Part shown: positions 1 to 11,719 of the stretch, one piece after another
Layout of the letters: every line of letters starts with the position of its first letter
Position numbering within the stretch: the first letter of the stretch is position 1
DNA from: Tachypleus tridentatus
Taxonomy: Eukaryota; Arthropoda; Merostomata; Xiphosura; Limulidae
Direction: 5' to 3'
NCBI RefSeq assembly: GCF_004210375.1
Contig: NC_134833.1
Location: 21,011,396-21,075,395 of the forward strand
DNA: 64,000 nucleotides
Notes under the pieces: model-generated
The model's input: the letters and a program-made list of their open reading frames with translations, nothing else
What the model was told of the DNA's origin: nothing
Database searches by the model: none
Program-made: the position numbers and the translations under genes

Positions 1-247
1 TATAATTATTAATTACTATTTTCAGTAGCTTAACATGCTTGAATTTTCTTATGTTATTCGTGCAGCAGAATATCTGTTTCCATGTACAATTGACTATATC
101 CAATTGTTTCCTTTCAAATTATCTAGAATGAATCTCATTTGTATGTTGTTTCATACGTGACCAAACTTTACATGGTTTTACTTATTTTTGGTTTCTATTG
201 TATATAAACAAACAATTTAAAACTACTTGGATTCTGTTTTTTTCTAG

Positions 248-394
248 GTCAGCTCTTTTATTGTTGTCTGCCGTAACAGTGGACGTATGGATCATATACT
301 GGCTAACCTGAACACTTTGTATTTAGCTAAAGATATCGCTTGTCTTCCAGTATTTCTGTTTTCTGGTGATTCTCTAACCTGGCTGCTTGATGAG
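248..394 (+). CDS. TPK1: TPK1 exon (antepenultimate), 49 codons, phase 0
   Basis: The exon follows a pyrimidine-rich tract and 'tttctag' acceptor and ends in 'gatgag' before 'gtaatt'. It reads [20 protein letters not shown] and continues to SLTWLLDE with no stop, carrying the GR.D motif of the N-terminal Rossmann-like catalytic domain. Confidence 0.93.
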
Positions 395-3147
395 GTAATT
401 TACTTTTTTATGAAACATTTTGGCTGTCACATATAGCACATGCTAGATAATTGCAGGGTTTTTGTATTACTTACATTATATGATCAATAGTCTACAATCT
501 GAAACAATGTTATTACAGAGTAGAATTGAGAAGCTTTTATTTACAATATAAAATTTAATTAATAATTTTTGCACACAGCTACATAAAGGCTTACCTGTAC
601 ATAGTCATTTTGAACTGATAGATTGGTAGGAAGGCAGCTCATTCAAAGTATGTTTTTATGGCAATGAGTTACAAACCATAAATCCTCAGATTCACAGTCC
701 AACCATTCTTGCCACTGTCATACGTGGCGAAATAAGATTTAATTTTCTCGTCTGTAAATTAAAGTTCTGTACATTTTAATTTTAGGAACTAATGCATTTG
801 TAGTTTTGCCAATACCAGTAGATGCACTATGGTGAGTAAAATTTTTAAAAAATATTTTTCTAAGCTGAGAGTGCTTTATCCTGGTTGAATCAAATTAGGT
901 GTACTTGTGCTATTGATATAAATTAGGACATGCTTATTTGTGCAAAACAAAACCTAGAATTTCAAACTGAACTACCTATTGCTCTAATCTACTTAATTTG
1001 GATGGTAAGAATTAATATTGTGCATAGTATCAGCTGGTTAACAATGGAATTGTAAAGTATTGTTGCCTTTTCCAATGTTAGTGAGAGAAATGTTGTATAT
1101 TAGCTACATTAAGTTTTGCAGTTTGGTATCACATGGTATTTATTATGGTTAATAAAATTTCATTAGCTCAGTGTCCTGGATGAATTTTAAAAACAAAACA
1201 ATTTTAGGCTTAACATAGCCTTGGTGATTAGAACACTTGCAATCTGTGATTATCAGGTTTTAAGGTCATCACTGAACATGGTTGTCCTTTCATCTGTATA
1301 GGAAGTATAGTGTGATGACCAATCTTAATTGTTGGTAAGAGTAGTTCAAGAGTTTGTGATAACAGATGCTGACTAGCTGTCTTCCATTTTAGCACAGATA
1401 GCTCTCGTATAGCTTTGTGTGAAATTCAACAAACAACTGAACAAAAATTATTTATGCAGAAACCAGTAGTCATAGTTTTGTTAGTGCAACTTAAGAAAAG
1501 CACTGAAACATTCTTAATAAAAATTATTCCATGTTTCTTTGGAACCCTTATTTTTATTATTTACTATTATTAAAACATTCACGTAATAAGTTTCATAGTA
1601 GAAAATTATAAAAAATTAATATTGTAATAATAATAATTCCTACATATTGAATTCCTTATGGACCTACTTTTGGTATACATTCAACTCAAAACACTTGTTG
1701 AAAATACACATGAGTATGTTTTACTCCAAAACTAATTTCCACTTATATTTCTTTGCTGTTCTACTTTAGTAAAATTCCTGTTTAGATTGTGCATTTTAAA
1801 GATTACAAATGTCCAGTTTAGTTGTTTGTCTTTAGAATATAAATGAATGCATTACGTGTTCATTTTAGTTTAGCAAATGAACTGTATTTTATCACTCAAC
1901 TATTAGGGTCGAAACAGTATTCATGTACCTACATCTATCCATCATCTTCACTGTGGTCTTATACCACTAGGGGAACCATGTGAGAATGTTACCACTACTG
2001 GCCTCAAGTGGAACTTGCGTAAGTCATTAAAATTTATTTTTGAAGATATTCAAGTAAAACTGTGGAAAGAATTATTAGTATTACCAGTGTTTGTGTAAAT
2101 GAAACAAGCAAAAAAAAATACTTTTTTTTTCGTTTTTTTTAGCTATAATAACTCTATGGATATTCCATAACACATAATAATAATCTCCATAAACACCCAA
2201 CATTACAGGAAACTAATCCCCTTTTTGATTCAAAGACTTCTGGTAGTTATTTTGAAGTCGTGGGCTGGTGATTATGGTACTCAACTCACAATCTTTGGGC
2301 CACAGAATCAAATCCAATTACCAAATATGCTTACCCTTTTAGCAGTGGGAGCATAATAAAGCAACAATCAATCCCACTTTTCATTAGTAAAAAGTAGCCC
2401 GAGTCGTGATGTTGAGTAGCTGCCTTCCTTCTAGTCTATCTCTCCTAAACTGATCCAGATAAAATTCTCTCCACTTCAGGGATCCTGAGATGATAACAAA
2501 AGCCCTAAAGTATGTAGTCTGCTAATTCATCATTCAATTTTACTTACTTTCTTTAATGTACATACATTAATCTCTTGCCAGTTTACTTTCAAATTTTTGT
2601 TTCCAAAAAAATAAACTTTCTCGGGAATTTTGACACTTCCAAATTCGCTTCATAGGTTTCGTTGGAGTTAAGTGGATTTCTGATATAATGAATGTGGCCA
2701 TTTGCAACAGAACTATGTCAGTGGCCAGTAGTAAGAGAACTATATCAGTATGTAATAGAAAAGCTGTTATAAGTGTTTTGATAGAATAAATATAAATTAT
2801 AATTATTTGTGGTTTTATTGCTTTTGTGATAAGGTTGTTTTCACTTGTCATCATGATATTTCTCAAACTGACTTTTGAGAACTTTTTTATTGATTTTAAA
2901 GAACTGAGACAAATTTGTTATTGAAATACAATTTCCAGAAAATATTTTACCATTTCATGTAGTTAACTTGTTTTTGTGAGAATATAACAGTTATAAAAGT
3001 AATATTATATATACAATTTATTTCTCCCCAGAACATCAAAAACTACAGTTTGGTGGACTTCTCAGTACATCAAATACATTTGATGGGTCAGAAGTTATTA
3101 CTGTGGAGACAGACAAGAAACTCTTATGGACCATGGGAATTCCATAA
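248..3147 (+). CDS. TPK1: Thiamin pyrophosphokinase, 3'-terminal three coding exons (partial gene)
   Basis: This enzyme transfers pyrophosphate from ATP to thiamine and makes the cofactor thiamin diphosphate in the cytosol. Three exons join in frame (248-394, 1907-2018, 3032-3147) and encode the last 125 or so residues. Landmarks of the family are visible. They are a [14 protein letters not shown] segment matching the conserved 'GR.D' nucleotide-binding motif, the [21 protein letters not shown] segment of the C-terminal beta-sandwich thiamine-binding domain, and a final [17 protein letters not shown] then LLWTM. All splice sites are GT-AG and the phases agree (0, 0, then 1). The upstream exons with the start codon lie outside the window. 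No break is seen, so the gene looks functional. Identification is from recognition of the family sequence. Confidence is high because three separate exons all match in order. Confidence 0.95.
1212..1436 (+). repeat. tRNA-derived SINE, old and decayed (family A)
   Basis: In TPK1 intron DNA. Diverged matches to the dominant SINE of this window can be followed in order: a tRNA-like head, 'ccttttcat..', 'gactagctgtcttcc', 'gcacagatagctctcgtatagctttgtgtgaaattcaac'. The tail motif is the clearest part. Confidence 0.7.
1907..2018 (+). CDS. TPK1: TPK1 exon (penultimate), 37 codons plus 1 base
   Basis: The acceptor is 'tattag' and the donor 'gtaagt'. The exon starts [20 protein letters not shown] and ends TTTGLKWNL, which is the start of the thiamine-binding domain. 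It leaves one base that is completed by the next exon (phase 1). Confidence 0.93.
2255..2455 (+). repeat. tRNA-derived SINE fragment, old (family A)
   Basis: Within the last TPK1 intron. It shows the head 'gtactcaactcacaatct', 'aaatatgcttaccctttta', 'caatcaatcccac', 'aaagtagcccgag' and 'gtagctgccttccttctagtct', all in the order of family A, and then stops before the tail. Confidence 0.65.
3032..3147 (+). CDS. TPK1: TPK1 terminal coding exon with TAA stop
   Basis: The exon follows 'tttctcccca' plus G. With the carried base it reads [20 protein letters not shown] and ends LLWTMGIP and TAA at 3145-3147. The short tail after LLWTM is usual for the family. Confidence 0.93.
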
Positions 3148-5497
3148 CTACAAACATTTTTAATTATCATAGGAAAAGCGTTTTTGTGTTAACTTATCAG
3201 ATACTGGGATAATATTTGTCTGCAATTCAACATGATTACTTGTATGTTGGGTTAATTTACTGATGTATATTTACTCTCAAGTTAGTTGATTCTAACTCGT
3301 TTCCTTTCATGCATGCAATATTAAATGTTGGGTTTAAGTCTAAGTTAGTGATATTGTAAACTATAGAGGTGATGGATAGATACTTGTATAAGACAGTTAC
3401 ATATAAGTACATTTCATTTGTTTTGGTGACCTTTGTTGTGCTTGTTCTTCGGGGTCAGGTTTTGTATTTATTACAACAACCCTATTTTTTGGTGTTATTT
3501 ATTACATTTTCCTCATTCAAACTTATTGTAAAACATTCAACTACTTATTAAGGTCTTGAGGCAACTTGAATTGGTAATGAAGAAAACTTGCATGTTTGAC
3601 ATGGTGAAAATTGTATGATACTTTAAAAACATAATGGTTCTTTGTTCTTACTCAGATAAATTACTTGTATATTGCTTATTAAGCTTCGTGATGAAGAATT
3701 ACCTCAAAATAGTTGTCAGTTTGAATATTCTATCATAGATTTATGATAAATCTACAACACACACTTAGAAAATATTCAATGTTGTTTTTGTACACTGAAA
3801 TACTGGAATCCTTTTTGTACAACCAGTTCAACACTTAAAATGACAAACAGTTGATAATATACATTTTGAAGTTTATTAGGTTCCATTAAATACAGTATTT
3901 GCAATCACTGCATGTTTTTGATTGGCTGTAAAGTTATGATTTTATCTGAAAAAGCCAGATATTAGACTAATGTTTGGGTAATGGCTTCATCTCTGAGTTA
4001 CTTAATTAGCTGTATTTACTGTAATTTTTTCATATTATTTAAGTGCCTTTGCTGTTTGTTTAACTTAAATCCAAAGAAAGGCAAGAAGTTTTTTCAATTT
4101 ATTATTATTATTAATGTATATTTTATCACTTGTCTAAAACTTTTTTGTTATAGGTACATAGTGTTAATATGATTTGTTTCTTTTTTGTTTTGCACTTTGA
4201 TCCTGTCATTATCCTTTTCTTACAGTTTTAACACATGTATAAAAATAGGAATACTTCTACACACTACACTCAACAGTTATGACACACGTGCTATGCTTAT
4301 ATTTCAGTACATTCAAAACCAACAAATATCTACTACAAAGTGATTTGCCACTAACAGTTGTTTAGAGTATAGAATACTTATCTTGATATAGCCATTATGT
4401 AAGTGTGAAAAGCCAATTTCAAGATGAAATAATTGAAAATAGGAACAAACCCAAAATTTTTGTCGTGATCTGAACTCGTAAATTTAAGGTTCTTACACAA
4501 AATCACTATGTAATGAGTTCTAGTAATTAGCAGCAGAATTGTAGACTGATTATAAACAAATGTATTTGATCAAATAATACTGAATTGTTTAGTCTGTGTC
4601 TGCTTCATTATAACATACCAAAAACTGAGAGAATTGTGGCTTGCCAGTCTCATTATTAACACTAGAACTATAAACTTTTTCTTCTATAGTAAAGAAATAA
4701 TTGCAATTTATGTTATTATAAAAACTGATTTTTTGTTGTTGCTTGGTAAAACTGTAAGAGTCCAAATAATTTTAACAGAATTGAAAAATGCACGCATAAA
4801 TATTTGAAAACCACCCTCTCTTCTCTGAAAAACTTGTCTCATCCTAAATGCAACTTTCTTTAGGAAATAGAAGCATCTGAAGCATTATATACTCTACGTA
4901 ATGTAGTTCTGTATATACAGCAGTAATCAAACTCTTTCGTACTTAAATCTTGATGGATGGTTAGACAACCTCAGTCACACTTACAATAATTATAAAACCT
5001 CTTGAATGTAAGTAAATTGTATTAAAGTACATAAAAAAACAACTAATACAAAAGTTTAAAAGTGGAAGTAATTTATGTCATTAATAAATAAGATCACATC
5101 TTGTGTTCCATGGGTAGTTGACAGGCCATTTTGTTCCATTTGTTTTGAAAGGACTAAATTAATAGCATACCAGTGTAATTAGTTTAAGAATGAGACTTAA
5201 TCTATGATATTTTACATGGGGTATATATTTAACTATACAAGATTTGTGTTGTAAGTATGAAGTTTTTTTGTTGTTGTTGTTGAAAGGTATAATGGATATA
5301 TATTAGCTGTGATTTTTATTTATCATAGGTTTACTAGTGGTATTTTATTTTAGAAGGGTCCAGAATTTAGGTTTGTTGTCATTAAATGGAAATAATGCAA
5401 TAAAACTTGTTGCAGTTTATGTTTCTGTATTATTTGCTACATGTGGCTAAATGAAATTAAAATTTAAATATTGTCAGTTAAATTTAAAAATGAATTA
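3148..5497 (+). other. TPK1 3' UTR and downstream flank; no gene seen
   Basis: This AT-rich stretch has no supportable coding sequence. The reading frames of 60 codons or so at 3369 and 3981 are chance open frames in T-rich DNA. The length of the TPK1 3' UTR cannot be fixed. Candidate polyadenylation signals include ATTAAA near 3886 and AATAAA at 5399-5404. The latter is followed by a GT-rich stretch but would make a UTR of about 2.2 kb. Confidence 0.4.
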
Positions 5498-6214
5498 CCG
5501 TATTTTTCATTGTATAAGACCCACCTTTTTCCCAAAAAGGGGGGTCTCAAAACCCCCGTGCATCCTCTATGCTGAAGGTAAAAAATTGTATGCCTTCCTA
5601 GGCACACAGTATCTTGTACAGTGAGGATTAGAAACTAGAGAGATCAACCTTTAAACTTCCCTTGTTTTGTTTTCTTTCTCTCATAGGTTAAAGAAAATGG
5701 GTTATTATGGGAAACTACTGTAGAACACTGTTGCATTAAGGGGGCCTTTAACTTAAATTAAATATTGTACCAACAATACTAGACTCGTATCCTTAAAGAA
5801 CTCAAAAACATATAAATTTGGAAACAGTAACTGTGAGCACAAAACTCTATACAAGCAGCTAACACAAGTTCAAAATATGAGGAGAGTGTACACCCCAAGA
5901 TGGCATTAGCAATTCTCTTGATGGTAGAGAAGATCATATCCTGTTTGAGGAAAGTAGTGACTTTGGTAAGATTGAACTTTCAGAACTTGCTTTCAGTGAT
6001 GCACAAGATTTTGAAAGTTTTCATAATGGATGAACAATGTTTTGATGTAAATGTATGAAACAACCTTATTTTATTTTATTATGGACACTACTTTTGAAGT
6101 ATACTAAACAATAATAAAAGATTATGCCGATGTCGAACAAATAACTGTGAAAAATATTTTTCCCTGACGATAGCCTTGAAAATCAGGGTGCATCTTGTAC
6201 ATTGAAAAATACTA
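5498..6214. mobile_element. Non-autonomous pogo/Tc1-type DNA transposon, 717 bp
   Basis: The ends are inverted repeats of about 27 bp: 'gtatttttcattgtataaga' and onward at the left, and the reverse complement of 'cttgtacattgaaaaatac' at the right, with a few mismatches. The element is flanked by TA on both sides (5496-5497 and 6215-6216), the target of the Tc1/mariner/pogo group. Inside, near 5880-6033 on the + strand, one frame reads roughly GISNSLDGREDHILFEESSD with acidic residues after it. That resembles the acidic tail of pogo-type DDE transposases and ends at a stop. The rest of the transposase is gone. The superfamily is an inference from the TA target and that acidic tail. Confidence 0.65.
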
Positions 6215-6312
6215 TATCAACTTGCAATACAATCTATTAATGAGCAAAGAAATATTCACTATTATTTGAATTAATTCCTATTCTTTAAAAAAAAAAAAAA
6301 ATGTAAAGGAAA

Positions 6313-6405
6313 TAGTTGGCCCTCTAGTGGCTCAGCAGTAATTCTCTGCACTTACAATACTAAAAAAAATCAGGTTTTGATTCCAGTGATGGGTACAGAT
6401 CAAAT
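6313..6405 (+). repeat. tRNA-derived SINE head (family B)
   Basis: The sequence 'ggccctctagtggctcagca' is followed by 'cttacaatac', a box-B-like 'ggttttgattcc' and 'gtgatggg'. This matches the shorter tRNA-like SINE seen better preserved at 43970-44093 and 49923-50045. Confidence 0.6.
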
Positions 6406-6589
6406 AGTAATGGTAACACTTGATATATTAAAGGATAGTGATAAGAAATAAAGTAGAAATTATGAGATATAATTTTGTAAAACCTTTATACTACAAATTT
6501 ACAGGTAAATGTTGATAAGTTACAAAAATTGTAAAACACCAGCACTGTTTATAGGTTCAGTAGATGAAAATTTTTAAAGTGATAATTTG

Positions 6590-6850
6590 GTTTGTTTTGA
6601 ATTTCATGCAAAGATATTCGAGGGCTATCTGCACTAGTCCCTAATTTAGCATTATCAGACTAGAGGGAAGGCAGCAAGTCATCATCATCCAGTGCCAACA
6701 CTTGGGCTACTTTGTTACTAACAAATTGTGGGATTGACCATCACATTGTAAAGTCCCCATGGCTAAAAGGGCGAGCATGTTTGGCGTTATGAGTATTCCA
6801 GCCTTCAGCTTATGAGTCAAGCATCTTAACCACCTGGCCATACCAGCCCA
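6590..6850 (-). repeat. tRNA-derived SINE, near full length (family A)
   Basis: Read on the + strand, it runs from the reversed tail 'tttgaatttcatgcaaagat' through 'tagagggaaggcagc' and 'agggcgagcatgtttggcgt' to a reversed tRNA-like head ending 'ggccataccagccc'. All the landmark blocks are present in order. Confidence 0.85.
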
Positions 6851-7099
6851 AAGTGATAATTTAGAAACAAAATTTTAAAATACATGATTTAAATATTAAT
6901 TTTAATAGATACACTGTCCAAAAATATCTTGTGAGGTTTTATAATAATTGAATGAGTAATAAAAGAAAATTGAAAATTACTTCAATAAATAGAACTAACT
7001 AGTAAAGTTAAAATATGTTTAGAGAATTTTTATTTAAAATGAATGTAACATTTTTCTTAAAACCAAATGTGCGTTAACGATAAAGATTCCTCAATTATA

Positions 7100-7215
7100 A
7101 TTTTTCGAATGATGGGACAGTGATAAGTCTTCGGACTTACAATGATAGAATCAGTGATTCAATTCCCTTCAGTGGATGCAGCAGACAGCCCAATGTGGCT
7201 TTGCTTTAAAAAAAA
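7100..7215 (+). repeat. tRNA-derived SINE (family B), decayed
   Basis: The blocks 'gacagtgataagtcttcggacttacaatg', 'gattcaattccc' (box-B-like) and 'cagacagcccaatgtggctttgct' follow the order of family B, and an A-rich tail comes after. Confidence 0.65.
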
Positions 7216-8295
7216 ACTTGTTAATTTTAAAAGACTTTGATATTAGTATGCCAATGCATAAGTAGTAATAAAAATCACAGATATCATAATTTGGCTTTTT
7301 GTTTCATTTTTTATCTGTAATGATGCTCATCTAGGAAGTTCTGAATATGTGTTTAAAAAAATCAATGTAATATGGAAGTTTGTTCTTGTTAAATTTCATT
7401 TTTTGTTATTATTAATGGTACATATAGCAATGACTTGATAAAAGTACTGTAATTTGGTGAAGTCAACCAACATACAACTTTGTTTAAATCTACAGAAAAT
7501 GTACATTTGTAATTATTTACTTACTAATTACATTGAAACAACTGTTTTGAGAAGTATGCTAGTCAGAAAGTTACAGTTTGGCTAAATATTCTCTCTATCG
7601 GTCTACATTTAGCCACACAGGTGTTATAATGTTATGATCATTCCCACTACTTCCTCGTAAAAGAATTGGTAGGTGATGTTAACCACCTACCTTCTCTAGT
7701 CTGATATTTCAAAATTAAGGATCTGTAACAAATGACCTTCATCTAGTTTTTCATTAAATCACGATAATTGAAGTGAAATGCTAGTGTTAATTAGTTCTTC
7801 CTCGAGACTTTGCCCAAAACTCATATGTTTTATAACTTTATTATTAAAAGTACCAGCTGGATTTACATCACCATCAACTTGTAATTGCATGATTACATAA
7901 GGATATGCAAGTACACTATAAACCATGTGTAATCTTTCATATTTAACACAACAAATTAAGTTTAATATTACACCACTAATCATGTACGTAGTTGTATTAA
8001 CACTGATTGAATGAATAGTTACCAATGTATATTTATATATGTGAAGTGTTAATTATTAGTTGTAAATCCATCAAGTTATTACTGGTTGTACTTTACTATC
8101 ATCAGAAAACAGTGTAATGTTAAATAAACCATAATTTATTAATAAGAAATTAAAATGGCTCTAAGATAGATTCTTGTGAAACTACACAGTTGATGTTTAA
8201 ACTATCAAATGGAAAAATGTTGATATAAGTATACTGTTTACTTTTAGTTAGATAGTGTTTAAAATTTTAAATGTCCAGAGCTACACCTTGTATAC

Positions 8296-8412
8296 CACAA
8301 TGATGCACTCCAATAAGACAGTGGTAAGTCTTCAGATTTACAATGCTAAAATCAAGGGCTCAATTCCCCTTGTTGAACACAACAGATAGCCCGATGTAGC
8401 TTTGCTATAAGA
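8296..8412 (+). repeat. tRNA-derived SINE (family B), decayed
   Basis: It is a close relative of the copy at 7100: 'gacagtggtaagtcttcaga', 'gggctcaattcccc' and 'cagatagcccgatgtagctttgct' occur in the same order. Confidence 0.65.
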
Positions 8413-8544
8413 ATCACATGCACCACAATGATATAACTTACCTAGTAGTATGTCTTGTAAATTAGCAAATATCTTTTATAGTTCTAACAATATAACACAA
8501 GTAAGTCACCTAACCAGAATCAAACAATTTTACTAATTTATTAT

Positions 8545-8745
8545 AAACCTGCTCATCCTTTCAGCTGTGGGGGTGTTATAATGTTCTGCCACTATCTGTT
8601 GGTAAAAGAGTATCCCAAGAGTTAGCAGTGGGTGATAATAACTAGCTGCCTTCCCTCTAGTCTTACACTGCTAAATTTGGGACAGTTAGTGCAGATAGCC
8701 ATCATGTAGCTTTGTGCAAAATTCAAAAACAAACAACCATAAACT
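8545..8745 (+). repeat. tRNA-derived SINE lacking its tRNA head (family A)
   Basis: It starts at 'aacctgctcatcctttcagc' and runs through 'gtaaaagagtatcccaagag' and 'ctgccttccctctagtctta' to 'tagctttgtgcaaaattcaa' with an A-rich, CAAA-type tail. Confidence 0.85.
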
Positions 8746-9293
8746 TGTCACACTGCAAGAACAGTAAAGAAACTTTTATGAAAGTTTAATTAATATGGAT
8801 TTGTGATATAATTAACTTTTAAAGAAATATTCCAATTTAGTAGAAATCTCTTCAAACAAGACACCTAGATACAGAATATGGACAATCGATTTGAGTACAA
8901 GAATTACTTCAACTACCTTTAAAACATCTGGATAATATCCTATCACTAAGTAATTGCCATATAAATTATGCAGACTTGAAGCTAAAACCTCAATGGATAT
9001 TGTTGCAAACTTGGTCAGTGTGCCCTCAGAACCTGTGCTCTTACAAATAACCATTCCATTAATCATATTAAGGATTTCACCAGTAGTAAATGATTTCAAG
9101 AAAATTGATTTATCAGTAACATTTCTTCAGTGACTAATTCAAGCAAATAGCTAATATTTCTGTGTCTCCTTGGCAATGTATTGTTTCTTTCAGTTACAAT
9201 ATTGGTTATACTATTTAGTACATTGAATGTCATTACATTTATTGTTTATTATTTTGATTTTCTTATAGATTGTTTTGCATTGTTAGTTTAGAA

Positions 9294-10243
9294 CAGGGGT
9301 TCTTAACCAGGGGTGCCCGAAGGGGGTGCGAGGATGCCCATGAATAATTAAAGCAAATCTATATTTTTGCTTGCCTATTTGGCTGATGTGTTTTTAGCTC
9401 TCAATGAACTCAATCTCTCTCTGCAAGGAAGGGGACTCAACATTGTGACTGCAAGCGCGAAATTGGCTGCATTCAAAGAAAACCTTGTCTTGTGGATAAA
9501 GCGTGTGAAGATGGGGAATTTGGCAAATTTCCCCCTGCCTGGAAGAGACAGTCACAGAAAATTCTACCCTGCATCCAGACTTTGTTGCAAAAGTTGTTGA
9601 ACATATGCAGATGCTGCGTACTTCATTTGAGGGTTACTTCTCGTGTGGAGAGCTGCAAACCTATGACAACTGGATCCTGAATCCTTTCATGCAGAATTTG
9701 GAAGATGTCAGCGGCATCAAGGAAGATCTCATCGACCTTAGACACAATCGTGAAATCCAAATGGAGTTCACCAATAGTCAGCTGGAAGCATACCCTGCAT
9801 TAGCGAAGAAAGCTCTTGAAGTGCTGGTACCATTTGCAACTACTTACTTGTGTGAACAAGGATTTTCTTGTCTACTTCACATCCAAACAAAATGCAGAAA
9901 TCGGCTGAATTCTGAACATGACATGCGAGTGGCACTCAGTACAAAGACGCCAAGATTTGATGCCATCATAGAGAAAAAACAGCAGCAACGAAGTCACTAA
10001 GTTTACTGTGCATTACAGGCTAAATAAAAACATCATTAACAAAATTGAAATTAATTTTTCATTATGTACCCTGAATTTTTGTCTTGAAAAAAGGTATGCT
10101 GTATGTATGAAGATTAAAAAAAATTTTTTGATTACATCAACTTTGTATTTTTAGCTTTTTTTATATTTAAGTTTCCAGGGGGTGCGAGAAATGATTACTG
10201 ATTTGAAAGGGGTGCAAACACTGAAGAAGGTTAAGAACCACTG
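9294..10243 (+). mobile_element. hAT DNA transposon, 950 bp, internally deleted, with TIRs and 8-bp TSD
   Basis: The element begins CAGGGGTTCTTAACC and ends with the inverse complement of CAGTGGTTCTTAACC, a 15-bp terminal inverted repeat with one mismatch. It is flanked on both sides by the identical octamer GTTTAGAA (9286-9293 and 10244-10251), the 8-bp target duplication typical of hAT elements. Inside lies the 3' part of a transposase gene (see the separate entry). At 950 bp it is much shorter than an autonomous hAT of about 3 kb and lacks the N-terminal BED finger and most of the DDE core, so it could move only with help in trans. The intact TSD suggests a fairly recent insertion. Confidence 0.93.
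9367..10000 (+). pseudogene. hAT transposase C-terminal fragment (ZBED5/SCAND3-like), frameshifted
   Basis: The first frame (9367-9600) reads LAYLADVFLALNELNLSLQG, a segment characteristic of ZBED5/FAM200/SCAND3-type hAT proteins. A second frame (9605-10000) carries the C-terminal dimerisation region: YPALAKKALEVLVPFATTYL, then CEQGFS, a KCRNRLNSEHDMRVALS stretch, and a stop at 9998-10000. The two frames differ by one base step, with a frameshift near 9560-9605. The tryptophan-containing block that normally precedes 'YPALAKKAL' is missing. The first frame has no ATG of its own at 9367 (the codon is TTG), which fits a fragment of a longer protein. It is not a host gene. Confidence 0.88.
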
Positions 10244-10574
10244 GTTTAGAATACGTATTGAGGAATAACCTAACTCTTTTAAGCAAGTAAAACCTTTGGA
10301 GATATCTTTGGGATTAAGGCCAAAAATGTTGTTAACAGTGATGGTACCCAACTGACAAAACAGTGTATTCTAATGCACGTAAAAAATGTATATTATCTAC
10401 ACTGACTATCAGATTGATTTCTTGTTTTGTTTTCTCTGATACAATGATTGAATTTTCTAGTTATAATGCCATATTTATTTGTCAGTCACTGCTTAAGCTA
10501 ACGATGAGGTTGTCAAAGTACGGACCTTGGTAAAATTTGAAACTAATGTATTGTATTATTTAATTTTACATCCA

Positions 10575-10785
10575 TAATGAAAAAACATGCTAACCGTTTC
10601 AGCCGTGAGGGAGTTATAAAATCATAATCAATCCCACTATTCGTTGGTAAAAGAGTAGCCCATGACTTGGCGGTGAATGGTGATGATAGTTGTTTTACCT
10701 CTCGTCTTACACTGCTTAATTAGGGACGGCAAGCGCAGATATTCGTCGTACAGCTTTGCGCGAAAATTAAAAAAAAAAAAAAACC
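10575..10785 (+). repeat. tRNA-derived SINE without head (family A)
   Basis: It runs from 'aaaacatgctaaccgtttcagccgtgagg' through 'aaaagagtagcccatgactt' and 'cttacactgcttaattaggg' to 'cagctttgcgcgaaaatt' and a run of A. Confidence 0.82.
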
Positions 10786-11544
10786 TGAAAAAATACAACA
10801 TATAAGACTGATCCTAAGAACTTGTTGGTATTTAAACCTCGGGTTAATTTTTACTCGAGCTTCGGCCGTGTCTGGTAGGGATATTTTTAAATCCTGCAGA
10901 AATGTATTAAGAACTTCAAAAAAGCATTCTTGAATTTTATTGGAATAAACAAATACACAGCGCTACAAACGCAGCATAGAGTGTTACGTAGCATTCTGCC
11001 AAGGTGATGGATTTATTTTTAATTAAAGAGTAAAATGTAATTTTAAAATCTAAATTATTGTACTTTTCTCATTATACAACTGGATTTTAAGTATCAGGAA
11101 TAGATGAAGCTGAGACAGAATATGTAACATTTAGCTTTAGGCCAAATAACAACAAAAATTTTGTTTCCTGTAATTCGGCCTTCCCTACTTTGTTTCCAGA
11201 CCATAATTTTTAAAATGTAAGAAAAAAGTTAAGTCAATACCATTCTAAACCTACAAGTTGTGAGAAGTTTTTCTTTTTTTTTTTTTTCATAACGAGTTGC
11301 TAAACTACAGTAAAATAATTTCGGATAGAACGAATCATAAGATTCGCAAAGCATGAATGTTTTGTCCAAGTAATCTATTAGAAACCAATTCACTTTAACT
11401 TCAACACATTTCTTAAATTGTGTTTGTTGGAACTGATACTTGTTTATATTACGTACGTATCCTGATACATGTAAACCTAATAATAACTTTTAACATGCAA
11501 ATAACAATACTCGCACTTTGAACATTAATTCGTAAGCAAGTTTT

Positions 11545-11700
11545 GTATACAAAATGGCCCCGCTAGTTTGTCATAGGTGAAATGGATCTTACCGGAAGTC
11601 AGAACTACTGATTATGGAACATGCGCAATTTTAACTCCGTATTAGCTCATTAATTACAGAAAAAAAGGGTTTTATTTTATGTACCTTCTCTGCACTTTTA
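11545..11700 (+). promoter_or_regulatory. TATA-less promoter region of the DAZAP2-like gene
   Basis: No TATA box lies at a fitting distance from the start codon at 11701. Three short matches to motifs common in metazoan housekeeping promoters are present instead: 'aaaatggccc' at 11551 (YY1-like), 'accggaagtc' at 11591 (ETS core CCGGAAGT) and 'atgcgcaat' at 11621 (half of an NRF-1-like site). The region is also less AT-rich than its surroundings. The start of transcription cannot be placed from sequence alone. Confidence 0.45.
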
Positions 11701-11719
11701 ATGTCGTCTGAAAAAAAAG
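11701..11719 (+). CDS. DAZAP2: DAZAP2 exon 1 with the start codon (19 coding bases)
   Basis: ATG TCG TCT GAA AAA AAA G encodes MSSEKK and one extra base before 'gtaagt'. I chose this start because the exon ends in a strong donor, its phase (1) fits exon 2, and a very short first coding exon suits the family. It lies just downstream of the promoter motifs. Confidence 0.8.

Larger units (their letters stand above)
6851..9285. other. Intergenic DNA apart from three SINEs; no host gene seen
   Basis: Between the SINEs listed I find no spliceable coding exon. The 88- and 95-codon frames on the - strand at 7759-8025 and 8812-9099 have no recognisable domain and lie in ordinary AT-rich DNA, so I do not call them genes. 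Confidence 0.5.
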
